Notes: generated by a model not told the origin, from the letters alone. Shown: positions 8,361 to 19,350, counted from the stretch's first letter. The stretch: DNA of 64,000 nt from Nitzschia sp. pyKryTriq1 (GCA_956465555.1 OY101115.1:682001-746000); one strand, 5' to 3'. Translations and numbers: made by a program.

Positions 8361-10112
8361 ATGGCCCACGAAACCGCTGCGATGACTCAATGCTACGGCA
8401 GCATTCCCGCTGCTGAAGCTGATGCGATGAATCCAATCCGAGACGACAGGGTTCAGAATAAACGCTCCAAGATTGCGATTGCTTCGATCTTTGCGCTGGC
8501 CATGCTGGCCTATGGAGGATCTAAAGCATTCAGTGGTCAACAAGCTGTGCCAGCCGAGAATATGTATCCATCCTCGGTAAAGAAGTCCGAAAAAAGCAAG
8601 GGCGCATATCGGTCGGCAAACGAGGCGAAAACCTTGGGATCGCCCAAGAAATCTGTCCTACTTGATAACAGCCTCGATTCCACACCTCTCTGGCATGATC
8701 AATTCTTGGATCATATTGGAGAAGATACGGAACGCTATGGCGACGAGCTGGAGACTTATAAACAACGTTTTATGAAGAAGTCGGTACATTGGAAGGGACC
8801 AGGTCGTCCCATCCTCATGATTATTGGAGGTGAAGGTGTATTGGATCCCCCAATGCTTTATCAATTTGTAAATGATGGTCTGGCTGAGGAATTTGGTGCT
8901 TTCGTGATCTCTCCTGAACACAGATTCTATGGGGAATCCCAACCGATCGAGAACGCGACCGTGAAAGAGTTGATGAAATATCTCACTCCAGATCAAGCCG
9001 CGGCCGATGCAGTCAACCTTATCCAATACGTTCGAGAAGAGCTCGGATGCAGCACCGATCGCACTTCGAGAGAATACTGCCCGGTTATCACTTTCGGTGG
9101 ATCTTACCCGGGATTCCTATCCTTTTTGCTTCGATTCCTCTACGATGATTACATTGATATTGGTTACGCCTCAAGCGCGCCTTTGGAATTGTACTCCCAA
9201 GTAGTAAACTCGGATGCATACTTCAACAAAGTCACAGAAGTTGCTGACATTGCCTCGCCTGGATGTGCCAATGCTGTCCGATCTACCCTGTATGCTGTTC
9301 GAGATGATTTACTGGCCAACTACAGCACTGTCCATGATGCAGCTGAAGCCCTTGGCTTCTGCACCGACAACTTTCCAGCTTACATCAAGGATGTTCCCGA
9401 GTTTGTAAGTGAGGTTGTAATTTACTTGGTTCCTGCGATATTTGCAGACTTTAACATGGGCTATTACCCCCCAAGCCCAGAGAGGGCCTTGCCCTATGCT
9501 TGTGAAATCTTTCAAGCGAGCAGCAGGTCTCCGATGGAGCGTCTCGCCAGGTTCTACAACCTCCGCGGTGACGAGGAATACGACCTAAATCGAGATGAAT
9601 GTTTTGATCTTAACCTGGAACTGCCCGCTGGTCCACGTGCCCACATCCGAGGTTCTGATAACTCTGGTACAGGCAATGGCCTCGTAGGAGAAATGTGGGA
9701 GTTTCAGTGTTGCAAGGATTTGATCGTTCGTTCAGGCTATTCCGAAGAAAGCATGTTCATCCCAAGACACTTTTCTTACGAATGGCACAAGGAACACTGT
9801 CATGAGCGTTTCCCCGGAGTCCGTGTGCAACCTTTCCGCATGGCTATGCAATGGGGCTTCAACGACCTCAGCCGCGCATCTCGACTTCTGTTTGCAAACG
9901 GTCTCCATGATGGATGGTCGACTAGTAGTATCCTCAAGGAGGACAATCCGAACATCTTCATCATCAACTTTCCGAATGGAGCCCACCACAGTGAGTTGAG
10001 AAGACATTACCCGGATCCTGAGGATACTGAAGACATTGTAGCAGGTTATGAGACGATAAAGAAGACCTTGGGAGGTTGGTTGGATGAAATTCGCTTCGAG
10101 CACACCCATTAG
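8361..10112 (+). CDS. Serine peptidase family S28 (prolyl/lysosomal Pro-X carboxypeptidase-like)
   Basis: 583 residues, intronless. A single membrane segment near residues 37-52 (IAIASIFALAMLAYGG) after a short N-tail makes it a type II membrane protein or signal-anchored protein, with the catalytic part in the secretory or vacuolar lumen. Family hallmarks in order: PILMIIGGEG, SPEHRFYGES, the nucleophile motif GGSYPG (Ser about 248), then FANGLHDGW with the catalytic Asp and GAHHSELR with the catalytic His. S28 enzymes remove residues after proline or dipeptides from N-termini. A GTAAGT with a later TTTGCAG at 9405-9447 looks like an intron, but removing 43 nt would destroy the frame, so it is coding. 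GGSYPG instead of the commoner GGSYGG is a minor variation. Confidence 0.9.
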   Translation: MAHETAAMTQCYGSIPAAEADAMNPIRDDRVQNKRSKIAIASIFALAMLAYGGSKAFSGQQAVPAENMYPSSVKKSEKSKGAYRSANEAKTLGSPKKSVLLDNSLDSTPLWHDQFLDHIGEDTERYGDELETYKQRFMKKSVHWKGPGRPILMIIGGEGVLDPPMLYQFVNDGLAEEFGAFVISPEHRFYGESQPIENATVKELMKYLTPDQAAADAVNLIQYVREELGCSTDRTSREYCPVITFGGSYPGFLSFLLRFLYDDYIDIGYASSAPLELYSQVVNSDAYFNKVTEVADIASPGCANAVRSTLYAVRDDLLANYSTVHDAAEALGFCTDNFPAYIKDVPEFVSEVVIYLVPAIFADFNMGYYPPSPERALPYACEIFQASSRSPMERLARFYNLRGDEEYDLNRDECFDLNLELPAGPRAHIRGSDNSGTGNGLVGEMWEFQCCKDLIVRSGYSEESMFIPRHFSYEWHKEHCHERFPGVRVQPFRMAMQWGFNDLSRASRLLFANGLHDGWSTSSILKEDNPNIFIINFPNGAHHSELRRHYPDPEDTEDIVAGYETIKKTLGGWLDEIRFEHTH

Positions 10113-10308
10113 AGAAGAGGAAAAATAAAACATATACATCCAAAATAAATAGATCGATTAAAAATAATGATACCAGCAATATTGTCTTCTACTCTACAGA
10201 GAATAGATAGAGAATACTTAGCAAGAGGCGATGTTACTTAAACTTGTTACCCAACGTCTAAGGGAGTAGAACTAAGGACGCACCGTTGCTGATTTACTCG
10301 TATAGCCT

Positions 10309-12504
10309 CTATTTTAGCATCGATCGGAAGGGACCAAGCTCTTGATGTCGTAGTTGTTCCTGGCGCAGTTGGCGCTGCCTCTCAATTCGCATCTCACGAA
10401 GCCGTCCTGCCAAATCAACAGGCTTGACGGTTAAATCAATTTCTCGCTGGCCACGAAGGACCTTGATTGGCATGTCCTTCCCGACAGGCGCCAGATCGAT
10501 CAAACGCCTTGCGTCTTCTGCCGATTTAACCTTACGTTCTCCTATTGAGAGAATAATATCGTTTTCCTTCAGTCCTCCGTTCTCGGCGGGCGTCCGTGGA
10601 AACACCTTATGGACAATCGCGCCATACATCTCAGGAATAGGAGGAGATCCATCCCTCGTATCGGCATTATTTTGCCTCGCCCAGTCTGGCGTACATGTTG
10701 CCAGTCCCAAGCCCAGGTAGCCATGGTGAATTTCCCTACCAGCGGCGAGATCCGTCATTATTTCGCGCACGCGATTGATGGGAATAGCGAAACTCGTTCC
10801 TTCCATGTGGGCTCTTATAGCTGCGTTGATCCCAATTACCTGCCCACTTTCAACGTCGATCAATGGTCCACCGCTATTACCAGGATTGATAGCAGCATCG
10901 GTCTGGATGTAGTCTACCTTCTTGTGAGGAATACCAACCATGGTCGATGATCGCTCAAGACCAGAAACAATCCCCATCGTGACGGTGTTGTCAAGTCCCC
11001 CTGGACTGCCGACAGCAATAACGAGCTTGCCGACGCTCAATGTATCGCTGTCGCCAAGATTGGCAACAGGTAGATTTGCTATGGGCGACCCAGCATCCCC
11101 GTCAACAATTTTCAGCACTGCAATATCGACTATTTCATCGGAACCCATGACCTGGCAGCTGTAGACTCGACCATCTGTCAGCGTGACAGTGACCTTGTTG
11201 GCATCTTCTACAACATGGGCGTTGGTCAAAATGAACCCTTTATCAGAAAAGATGAGACCAGATCCCTGACCTTGCTGAATGTATCCAGGGGGCTGCGGAG
11301 AGTCACTCAGATCACGCATATGAGTTTCCGTGTCTACCCTGACCACGGATGGACCAACCTGATTCACCACATCGGTAACAAAACCCAGAGCCAACTTGGT
11401 TTTTTCATCGATGGGCATACTTCTGCTTGGCAATTGCACCGATGGTGCTTCTAACGATTCCTTTAAAGATTCCTCCAAGGACTCTCGGCTTTCCAGGGCC
11501 AGCTCGTCGGGTTCAACTGCTTCGGGTGCGTCGATGTCATCCTGTTCTAGTTGAAGCTTGGCAATAGAAGGAGGCGAAGTGAATCGAGCCTCCAATTCGT
11601 CCGTAATATAAGGAGAGAAAGCAAGAATGGCCATGAGAAGTGTTATTGCGCGAACAGCTCTACTCATCAAAGACTTTTGAGGCTTTTTTCGTGGCTTCTC
11701 TGGATTTCCGGCGGAAGTCGACGCAGAGTCGTCATCTGGAAATTTAACCACGAGTTCTGATCCTTTCTGATCTGCGATTGAGTCATCCTTGGGCTCCAGG
11801 GGCTCTACTGGTACCTTTCGGCTTCGAGATAGAAAACGGAATTTTGAAGACTTTTTCTTGTGTGGCTTTGACCACTTTTCCTCGACCTCTCGGGTCTCCC
11901 CCCGAATCTCCGCTGAGCGTACTTCAGCATCAATCTCCTCATTCGCCGTGCCTCCTTCTTTGAAGAAAATTGCTCCGGATGCTGGATTCAAAGGATCTGG
12001 CAACTTGGAAGGTGCATCACTGGGCGGCACACTTTCTCGATCTTCCATATCTTCGCCATCGCTATCATCCTGGCCGGTCTCGGTGTTCCGAACTAGTTCC
12101 TCTACGGTGTCTTCACCTTGGGAAGTGTTCCCCTGTTGACTTTCAACTTCGTCGCTGGAAGAATTATCAGTGATATCACCAGTTCCAGCATCTGATTTCG
12201 ATTCCTCCTCCTCCTCCTCTCCCTTCTTCCCTTTGCTCCGAAATATGCTCCCAAACATCCGTTTTCGCCGATTGCTTCCCTCGGAGGCAGAATCATCGTC
12301 CGACGTCATGAACTTCAACATAATACAGATCTCATGCTGCGCCCGTGGCCTCGGAAATGTAACACGACGTCGTCGCAAGTGCAACGGCATCAACCCGCGA
12401 GAGGAGGAGGATTCGGTGCAAAACGATAACGTTGGTTGTGGAAGATGTAAGCAGCAAAGGAGGAGGAAATAATGAGCGATAACCCTCCAGTGATATTCCG
12501 CCAT
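10309..12504 (-). CDS. Deg/HtrA-type trypsin-like serine protease with PDZ domain
   Basis: 731 residues in one exon. The N-terminus (VIAHYFLLLCCLHLPQPTLS, then FCTE) reads as a signal peptide with Phe after the cut, suggesting plastid import. A long acidic, disordered region (about 70-270) precedes one hydrophobic segment (about 283-300). The protease domain has its triad in standard motifs: TNAHVV (His430), DIAVLKI (Asp460) and NPGNSGGP (Ser544). A PDZ domain follows (from GYLGLGL, with GGLKENDIILSIGERKV). Deg proteases degrade damaged proteins, in plants including photosystem II subunits; assignment to the thylakoid is inference. The acidic spacer of about 200 residues between presequence and membrane anchor is unusual for the family. 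Confidence 0.92.
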   Translation of the reverse strand: MAEYHWRVIAHYFLLLCCLHLPQPTLSFCTESSSSRGLMPLHLRRRRVTFPRPRAQHEICIMLKFMTSDDDSASEGSNRRKRMFGSIFRSKGKKGEEEEEESKSDAGTGDITDNSSSDEVESQQGNTSQGEDTVEELVRNTETGQDDSDGEDMEDRESVPPSDAPSKLPDPLNPASGAIFFKEGGTANEEIDAEVRSAEIRGETREVEEKWSKPHKKKSSKFRFLSRSRKVPVEPLEPKDDSIADQKGSELVVKFPDDDSASTSAGNPEKPRKKPQKSLMSRAVRAITLLMAILAFSPYITDELEARFTSPPSIAKLQLEQDDIDAPEAVEPDELALESRESLEESLKESLEAPSVQLPSRSMPIDEKTKLALGFVTDVVNQVGPSVVRVDTETHMRDLSDSPQPPGYIQQGQGSGLIFSDKGFILTNAHVVEDANKVTVTLTDGRVYSCQVMGSDEIVDIAVLKIVDGDAGSPIANLPVANLGDSDTLSVGKLVIAVGSPGGLDNTVTMGIVSGLERSSTMVGIPHKKVDYIQTDAAINPGNSGGPLIDVESGQVIGINAAIRAHMEGTSFAIPINRVREIMTDLAAGREIHHGYLGLGLATCTPDWARQNNADTRDGSPPIPEMYGAIVHKVFPRTPAENGGLKENDIILSIGERKVKSAEDARRLIDLAPVGKDMPIKVLRGQREIDLTVKPVDLAGRLREMRIERQRQLRQEQLRHQELGPFRSMLK

Positions 12505-13470
12505 GTTAGCTATCGTTGTTGATCAATGTGCCCAATTTATTGAAAGTCAACTATTCTACACACGCATTGGGTCTTGGTTGATGAATGATGCAATGTTGTG
12601 ACGACTGGCTGACTCGATGCCTGATGATTGGCAACAACAGAGGACGACGAACGACGAGACATCATCGGAAGATTTGACATGATCTGACGCCGCCGCTTTC
12701 TCAAAATTCATCATCATCATAATATACCGGTACCGCTGCGTTCAAGTACCAGTTCTGGTACCTGGTACCGGAACTGAACCGGTGTCGTGAATAATTGGAT
12801 TCGTGATGTACAGAAACAGTCCCAAATGGAAATCCAATCGAACGAGTCTGCGATACAATCGGAGAGCTATCTTGGAAGCGAGGCTCCGGCGGAGACTATT
12901 GTTCACTATACCTGAAGATTCTCCACGACCCTTGACCCTGGCCATATGCCACGCCTTTTTTGTTTAACCTCTGAGCTGAATTCCACTCCTTGTCCATCGA
13001 TTCCGTCGAATTGTGTACTTGTTCAAGAACCAACGACTCCGCCAAGCGGCCCGCTGTCTGTCCCAGCACAGTGGCATCATCGCGTTGCTGAGCAGTCTTT
13101 GCCAGTGCACCTTTACTCTATGTATTACTGCTTTTGCTTAGGGACTGTCCATGTGTCAAGGACGCCCCCCTCTTCGCTACCACTTACCGCAGTACTTTTG
13201 CGTGTAGGAGTGTTAGAGATACGTCGTGTGTAACGGTAAATAGTGCTGCGTATGTCCATGCCGCCTTGTAATAAAATAATACTATGGCAGGAAAGCCTTG
13301 CAGCAGCCCATCGCATCCAAAAGCTTATTAGAATACATTTTTGTCTTGTACATCTTGCAGACGAACAACTTGCAAGAGCATGGAGGTTTCCATCAAGGGT
13401 CAGCCTGGCCTAGCCATTTGGAGTCATGGCAGGTACCTGAAATGTTCGAAGATGGCCGTGATTGTGGTGG
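12505..13470. other. Gene-poor region upstream of the Deg/HtrA gene
   Basis: About 1 kb with no supported gene. Contains CAT/ATC trinucleotide tracts (for example 12708-12720) and the GTAC array listed separately. Short frames on both strands lack family signals. Confidence 0.45.
12725..12782. repeat. GTAC-hexamer array upstream of the Deg/HtrA gene
   Basis: Contains ACCGGTACC and GGTACCTGGTACCGG, overlapping palindromes with GTAC at six-base steps, about 220-280 bases upstream of the minus-strand start at 12504. Confidence 0.6.
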
Positions 13471-13472
13471 TA

Positions 13473-13862
13473 GTTCTCGTTGAGAGTTACAGGTGGTATC
13501 TGGAGCTACCGTGTAACTCTTAGTGAGAATGTAACTCTTACTGCCGACGGACAGACTCCATAACTCTTACTGCCGACGGACAGATGTTGCATTGACGGAC
13601 TACGGAAAGACCCAGTCGTCACTTGCCGAATGCTAAAACATCCACTCCAAGTAGTCAAACATTCAATCCAAGTAGTCAAACAAGCAATCCAGCTAGTCAA
13701 GAAAGCAATCCAGCTAGTCAAGAAAGCAATCCAGCTAGTCAAACCATCCATGACTCAATGGAGTAAACTCGAGGTCACATCGAGAGGTCTGGGTGGTGTC
13801 GGGGCATATTGTGTAACTCTCCTTAGGAGTGTAACTCTCTCGTTGTAACTCTCAGCGAGAAC
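13473..13862. mobile_element. MITE-like element with 19-bp inverted repeats and TA target duplication
   Basis: The left end GTTCTCGTTGAGAGTTACA (13473-13491) is matched by an inverted copy at 13844-13862 with one mismatch, and both ends are flanked by TA. Subterminal GTGTAACTCT repeats occur on both sides. The interior carries a duplicated block (TAACTCTTACTGCCGACGG, twice, near 13531-13580) and a 21-bp tandem array. There is no transposase frame. Size (390 bp), TIRs and TA duplication fit a non-autonomous Tc1/mariner-type or other TA-targeting MITE. The boundaries are my own reading; other genomic copies would confirm it. Confidence 0.5.
13644..13748. repeat. 21-bp tandem repeat, five copies
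   Basis: Five head-to-tail 21-bp units (copies start at 13644, 13665, 13686, 13707 and 13728). The third and fourth copies are identical; the outer ones differ at several sites. It lies inside the MITE-like element. The unit length keeps one frame open, but nothing indicates translation. Confidence 0.85.
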
Positions 13863-13867
13863 TAGCT

Positions 13868-13973
13868 GTACCAGGGACAAATAAAGTACCTTGTACTGTA
13901 CCAGGTACATACTCGTACAAGCAAGTACTGTACCTGGTACTCGCAAAGTACCTGGTACAGTACACCGGTACAG
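13868..13973. repeat. GTAC-rich array
   Basis: About a dozen GTAC tetramers in 106 bases, with recurring ACCAGGTAC, GTACCTGGTAC and CCGGTAC steps. It abuts the right end of the MITE-like element. Confidence 0.6.
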
Positions 13974-15379
13974 TAAGCCGGCAAAGCACACTGTACCCAA
14001 CAGTGCAGCACAAGCAGAGCCAACTGTCGGCACCGGGCACTCCGTGGAACATCAGAACGGAAAGAACAAGGAACCTTCAATTTCCTTAAATGAAGAAAGG
14101 GCTTCGTGGATGGTGTCAGTCAGTACATAGAGGCAATAAGACATCTCTGCAATGCGCGCCATGGTCAGACAGAGGTTTCTGGACGGAAGGGCTATTGAAG
14201 AGCACTCTTTCACGTGCTGTACAAGAATCAGCATTAGGGTACACTGTGCTCGTACAAGTACCGGTACTAACTGCTGTAGCAGCGGAAGGACGCATGGTTC
14301 CAAGACAAACGAAAACGAGGAGGTGATGGGTCAATATTATTTTCTTCTCCACAATTCATTTAACGGCGAGCCCTTCTCACTTTCTGATGTCAGTGAACCG
14401 TGGAAATCTACCTAAGAAAGTTCTGTCGCATTCGTAGTCGTTGTGCAGATGTCCCTTAAATGGGAAACGTGTTCGCGTCCGACGTGGAATCTGTACCACG
14501 CGAAGATTCTTCGTAGAAATCAACGCAAAACCGGCAAAATCGTAGAAATCTACGGCAGCCTGGTATGGTACGTGTTTTGCCTTCTCTCCCATCAGCACGG
14601 GATCCACTAAAAAGCGAGCAGGCTGTTGTTTACATTCATTCATCGGCACATCAACGGATTGACCAAGACGGAATATCGACGGCAACCAAGCCGTTTATCC
14701 CATGCACCCCACCTCCATTCATCCATCCTCACCTCACACACGCTAATTCATCCCATTACAAGCTTCTTTGAAGTCCATCATCAATCTCATTCTTCAAAAG
14801 TAAGTTTTCGGAATCGTTTCTCGCGCTTCGCGCTACGTAGGATTTGTGCGGTGCGGTCCCGTAGAAATTTTGAGGCAGCCAAATTGCTTTCTCGTTTCTC
14901 GTGATGCGATGGAGGTTCTTGGCAATGCTTCCAGGGAGTCGTCTAGCTATCGTCTTTAGTATTGCTGAACTTTCGTGATACCCCGTTGCAAGATACAATA
15001 CCGATATCCGAACTTTTTAGTGAGATCTGCCGCCTTGCAGCACTGAAGCACGGCAACCGCCGATGAGCTCCGGGTACCTGGTACTCTACTGGAAGTGCTG
15101 TCAGTCAATATCTTCCTCTCCTTCCGCTAAAAAGAGACCAGGCCCATTTCGAAGCCATTTCATTTTTCTTTTGACTTCCTCTTAACAACCCCAGTCGGCA
15201 GTCATCTCGCCGTTTATGTCTGTTGATTTCTGCTCGATGCCTTTGTGCTACATTATCGTGCCGGTCCTGCCTTTTGATGTTGTTCGTGTTCGCATTAATG
15301 CTATTTTTTTCAGTTTACTCACCGCTTTGTGTTTGCCCGTTATTTCATGACAGTCACACCACAACTTTTTTATCCTAAC
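13974..15379. other. Upstream region of the bZIP gene with a possible 5' UTR intron
   Basis: No coding gene is supported. A further GTAC cluster sits at 14238-14267. A strong donor (AAAA then GTAAGTTTT, 14800) and a strong pyrimidine-rich acceptor (TATTTTTTTCAG, ending 15313) could define a 514-nt intron in the 5' UTR of the bZIP gene, which would be the longest intron in this window. Transcript data are needed to accept it. Confidence 0.4.
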
Positions 15380-17419
15380 ATGTCAGCTTCCGATGATTGG
15401 TCCCACGACGTTGACCCCATGCCATCCATGGAGCCATCGTCGGATTTGTTTGACGGAGACATTCTCGGCGACGAACTCATTGATATCTACAACGCCGCTG
15501 TCGTTGGAGGCAGTGACGATGATACAATGGATGGTAAGATACATATTCAATATTTGCTGCAAACGAAGACTTTTGTCATCATGAACTCATGTTGCTCAAT
15601 TTCCTCCAGAACTCCCAACACTCCTTGCTAGCGCACCCGACGGGGAGAAAGAGGCTCCTAACGATGGTCTTGGAGCCTTCCGGCCGTCAACTTCCTTCAA
15701 TGATTTAACCACACTTGCCCCCGCCCCCACATCCGTGAACAACAAGGCTCCCAAACCTGTCCCTGTTGTCTCTGCTACCTCCATCCAAGGAAAGGCCGCC
15801 GATTCGAAGAAACGAAACAATTCAGGCAGCGCCTCCGATGCCCCGGCCCCCAAACGCAAGGCAACTGGTGGTCGTAAGAACGCGGGTGGTGCATCCAAGC
15901 CCAAGAGCAAGGCGGCAACCAAGGCTGCGAAAGGTTCTGCTACCGGAAAACAGAGTAACAGTACTCCGAATCCTCTAACCGCCGGTGGTCAGCTAGCAGC
16001 TGCTGCCTCCAGTGGAAACAAAACTCAAAGCATGAAACCAATCGTGAAGCCTCAGGCCCACCCTGCAAAAGGTACAGCCGTCGTTACCCCTCATTTGACC
16101 ATCAAGACTGAAGCTCCTCCCACTGATATTGCGTGCAGGTCAACAAGTGTGGCTACTCCAACAGAAGCAGATTTCAAGTCTGTCGCACAAGCGGCAGTCA
16201 GCAATCTGATTTCGAACGTTGGCGGTAAAGGTGATACTAACAAGAAACCAGCGCCAGTCAGCAAAGAAACTATCTCGGAAAATGTGGATACATCCACCGA
16301 GCACATCAAAGCACTTACTGGAAGCAATTGGGTTGCCGTCTGCTCCGGGGACGACGAGCTGAGTAGCTGTGGCACCGCGGATAAGATGAACAATCGTGCG
16401 AGACGCCAAAACCTTACACCCGATGAACGGGCCAGGCAGAATCGCGACCGCAACCGTGAGCACGCTAGGAACACCCGATTGCGCAAGAAAGCCTACGTCG
16501 AAGAACTCAAGAGAACCTTGACGGCCCTCGTAGCTCAAAGAGATACTACAGAGCTGGAGAAGCGCTACGCGGCACAACGCGAGCTGGAACAAAGGGAAGT
16601 TCGTTTCCGAGTTTTGGAGGAATTTTTGAAGCTGAGGGGGAGAAACGAGCTGAATTATGCTCGCTGGGCTGCCATTCTCGAGGACAGTTTTTCCATGACT
16701 CTTCCAAATACCGACTACCGTGAGATGGCCGCAAACGAAAGGGGGCAATTCGAACAAAGTCTCTCTAGTGTGGCGCAAGCCATGGCCGACTCAACCCTGT
16801 GTTCCTCGTTTCTTCAAACTTTGGGCAAAGGGAGCCCTAGCGGCGAAACCATCTGCTTTGCTTATGATTGCGACCGCAAGAACTTTTTCATGGATAACTG
16901 CACTGCGGTTCTAAATTGGACCGCCACGACGCAGGGTGCCGTGCAACAGGTATGTTCATCCGCCCACTTGATCATGTTATTTGTTCTCGTCGTGACTGAC
17001 TTTTTATTTTCTCCCACTAGGGTGCACCCGCTGAGCTTGCTGTAAGAGGCAACCTTTCTGCCAAATTTAGCCCTGCGTCGAACAAGCTGATTTCCGTCGA
17101 AATGAGTTTTGACACTGGCGCGATCATCTCTCAGATCAATCATGTTTTCAACAACTACCACCAAGATGAGCATTGTGAGCATGAAGACGCTGATGCTGCT
17201 CAATTCGCAGCAAGCGAAGCTGATGCTATTCTCGACTCTTTGCAAATGCCACACATTCCAACAGCATCAGTTCCTACCAATGTTAACGTTGTCCCCGTCA
17301 GCGCTGCTTCCATTACCGATGGTGAGAATTCCCATTCCTCTGATGAAAGCAACGGAGATGTTGAAGATGGTGATAAGGCGTTGGCCTCAAGACGTGCCGT
17401 TCGAGTACGAAATGACTAA
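15380..17419 (+). CDS. bZIP transcription factor
   Basis: Three exons: 15380-15533, 15610-16949 and 17021-17419, with introns of 76 and 71 nt (GTAAGA...CCAG, GTATGT...CTAG), giving 630 residues. The start ATG at 15380 opens an acidic segment (DDWSHDVD...DDDTMDELP), a plausible activation region. A Lys/Ala-rich disordered part with several basic patches follows. The bZIP basic region (NREHARNTRLRKK) lies at about residues 325-350, with a short heptad stretch after it (VEELKRTLTALVAQRDTTELEKR). The region after the zipper (FRVLEEFLKLRGRNELNYARWAAILEDSF...) is ordered and may be a ligand or dimerisation domain; it is not a LOV domain, so this is not an aureochrome. Nuclear function is known for the family; its targets are unknown. 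Confidence 0.85.
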
Positions 17420-17803
17420 ATGGATGAAGCCCATTTAGTTGTGGCATCGAAACAACGCTATCAAAATCCTCTGCTCAATGAGTACAGTACTACATTTTCC
17501 GGCTGGCTGGTGCTCGCGAGACAGTTGTCTCACCTCCATCGGACTACACACATTGTATGTCCTTCTCTTTAGAACTGTTTGTTCCCAACCCCGCTTTTAA
17601 TTCAAGCAAGCGTCGTCACCTGCTAGCTACAAACCAAAAAAACCATAAACACTACAAACTAATAACCATTCATGCTACTGTATCTAGATTCCAAGTGTGT
17701 CGTATTCCGATAGTACCACCACAAACATGTGGATGGGCACCATTCTTTAAAAGTTATTCTCTATGTTAGTTTGCGTATGTTGTGACAAACATGCGAAGTA
17801 CAA
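17420..17803. other. Intergenic, convergent 3' ends
   Basis: Between the bZIP gene and the PP1 inhibitor gene, which end toward each other. No repeat or gene seen. Confidence 0.4.
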
Positions 17804-18400
17804 CTAGGCGTGGAACCTTTGAAAGTCAGGCACTTTCTTTGGCTTGACCCTTCCAATTTTCTTCCGTGCGATTGGCTTTGAATTTCCGCTGGGTCCACCA
17901 GAAGAACTCGAGGAGTCCGAACTCTTTCCCCCTTCATCATCGGAGGAATCTGTGGAAGATTCACCAAAATCACGCTGCTTGTGAAAAATACAGCAACGTT
18001 TCGAAGATTTACGACCCAGTCCCTCGTTATCTATAACATCTTCATCCCTGCTCGTTTTGGATCGACAAAGAGAAAGGAGGCATTAGCAATCAGCAGGCCA
18101 GCTTGAACACGATTGAATGGTTGGTGTACGCGCAAAAGTTTTCAAAAATTGCGCAACTTACCATCTAACCGAAGGCGGAGCTCGAAGAGTCAAAGGAAGG
18201 ACTTCATTACTGGTATCGTTCGGTGTCTGCGTCTCAGTAATGGTCATTGTGGTTGCCGCACTTGCCGCTGGAGCGCTTGATCGAGTAGTACCGGAATTGG
18301 TGTGCCCGGCATCGACATTTGTGGATGGTCTATGTCCACTTCTCCTAGTATTAGACGAAGACTCTCCGATTGTTGAACTTTGATCATTTGCACCACTCAT
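17804..18400 (-). CDS. PPP1R11: Protein phosphatase 1 regulatory subunit 11 / inhibitor-3 (Ypi1) homologue
   Basis: Two short exons, 18162-18400 and 17804-18047, joined across a 114-nt intron (GTAAGT...GCAG) whose removal makes a Trp codon, giving 160 residues. The join creates the family core: [13 protein letters not shown], then [22 protein letters not shown] and [14 protein letters not shown]1R11 and yeast Ypi1 bind PP1 through a VxW-type docking motif, here SVRW, and a Cys-rich CCI segment follows. The N-terminal 70 residues are Ser/Thr-rich and disordered; the C-terminus is Ser-rich, then basic. The protein is expected to regulate PP1 in the nucleus. The two exons fall below usual length cut-offs, so automated calls can miss this gene. 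Confidence 0.92.
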
Positions 18401-18527
18401 TTTGGAAAGGATGTTCCCTGAAGGTTGCTTTTAATCAAGAAGGTAGCTGTGCCTGTAATACTCGGAGCACTCTATTCATTCTATGATGGAATTTGTGCGT
18501 GTAGTTGAGCCATTGTCCATTGTCTAC

Positions 18528-18573
18528 TCGTACGGGTACATATAATACAGTACCAGGTACGAGTACTTGTACC
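18528..18573. repeat. GTAC-rich array upstream of the PPP1R11 gene
   Basis: Six GTAC/GTACGAGTAC-type motifs in 46 bases, 130-170 bases upstream of the minus-strand start at 18400. Confidence 0.55.
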
Positions 18574-18618
18574 CTTCTCATGAAAGTGGTAATCGTTGTT
18601 GGTTCGTGATGAGGAATC

Positions 18619-18910
18619 TGTTGCAAATACCAGGTTATGAGCCTAGTATCGGGCGTGAAGCAGGTAGTGGTGTTTGTAACTTGTTGTAGAACTACCGTTT
18701 AGTTTGAGATTGTGAGCTTTCTAAAAGTAAAGGTTTTGAGGTTTTGGTTTCGGGTCCATGAGGAGAATGGTGCACGTCTGGAGAATGTTCTTTCTCTTCG
18801 ATGATCAGAGGGTTCTCCGAATGCTCCCTGTATCCTTTGTACCTGAATGAAACCCATTGAAGGCGAATTCAAATATTCTTCGAAGGGGACTCAATCGAGT
18901 TATTTGAACA
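18619..18910 (-). repeat. LTR of the old copia element (3' LTR)
   Basis: Direct repeat of the segment at 19351-19641. Most of its differences from the partner copy are CpG changed to TpG or CpA in this copy. Confidence 0.85.
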
Positions 18911-19350
18911 CTCCCTCTTTTGATTCGCCTGAGATGTTGCTACCATCCCATCACAACTTTTCGGTGTTTCTCGACTAGCTCTTTGGCTAGCGGTTTTGTT
19001 AAATAATCTGCCGGTTGGCTCGAGAGTATTGATCTTGTGAATAGTAATTTCCTTGAGCTCGTCCACGTAGTAACGGTTGGTAGAGTCCTTCTGGCAAACA
19101 GTCATGGTGGAGTTCATCCGAAATGGGCTTGATGCATTGCTTGTAATATGCCTTACCTTCTTTAGATAGGTGGTTGACGACCCCTTTAATAGCCTGACCC
19201 GGAGTTAGGGCGAATGCTACGGCAGGTGCCTGATCGTCTTCCTTTTCTTCGGGGATGTTTGGGTCCTGTGGGTCGGACCCACTGTTACCACGGCGGGAAC
19301 GACTTGCCATTGTTGTTTCTTTTCTTAGTTGTCTTTAGCGCAGAGAAGCG

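Noticed and set aside
9405-9447. GTAAGT...TTTGCAG in the S28 gene, looks like an intron
   Set aside because: Removal of 43 nt breaks the frame, and the coded NMGYYPPSP region fits the family.
13644-13748. Regular 21-bp repeats as a possible CRISPR array
   Set aside because: Repeats are contiguous with no spacers, and the genome is eukaryotic.
13630-13848. 72-codon frame with seven-residue repeats
   Set aside because: Created by the 21-bp tandem array in the MITE-like element; no start context or family.
15380-17419. Aureochrome (bZIP-LOV) identity
   Set aside because: No LOV flavin-binding Cys motif after the zipper.
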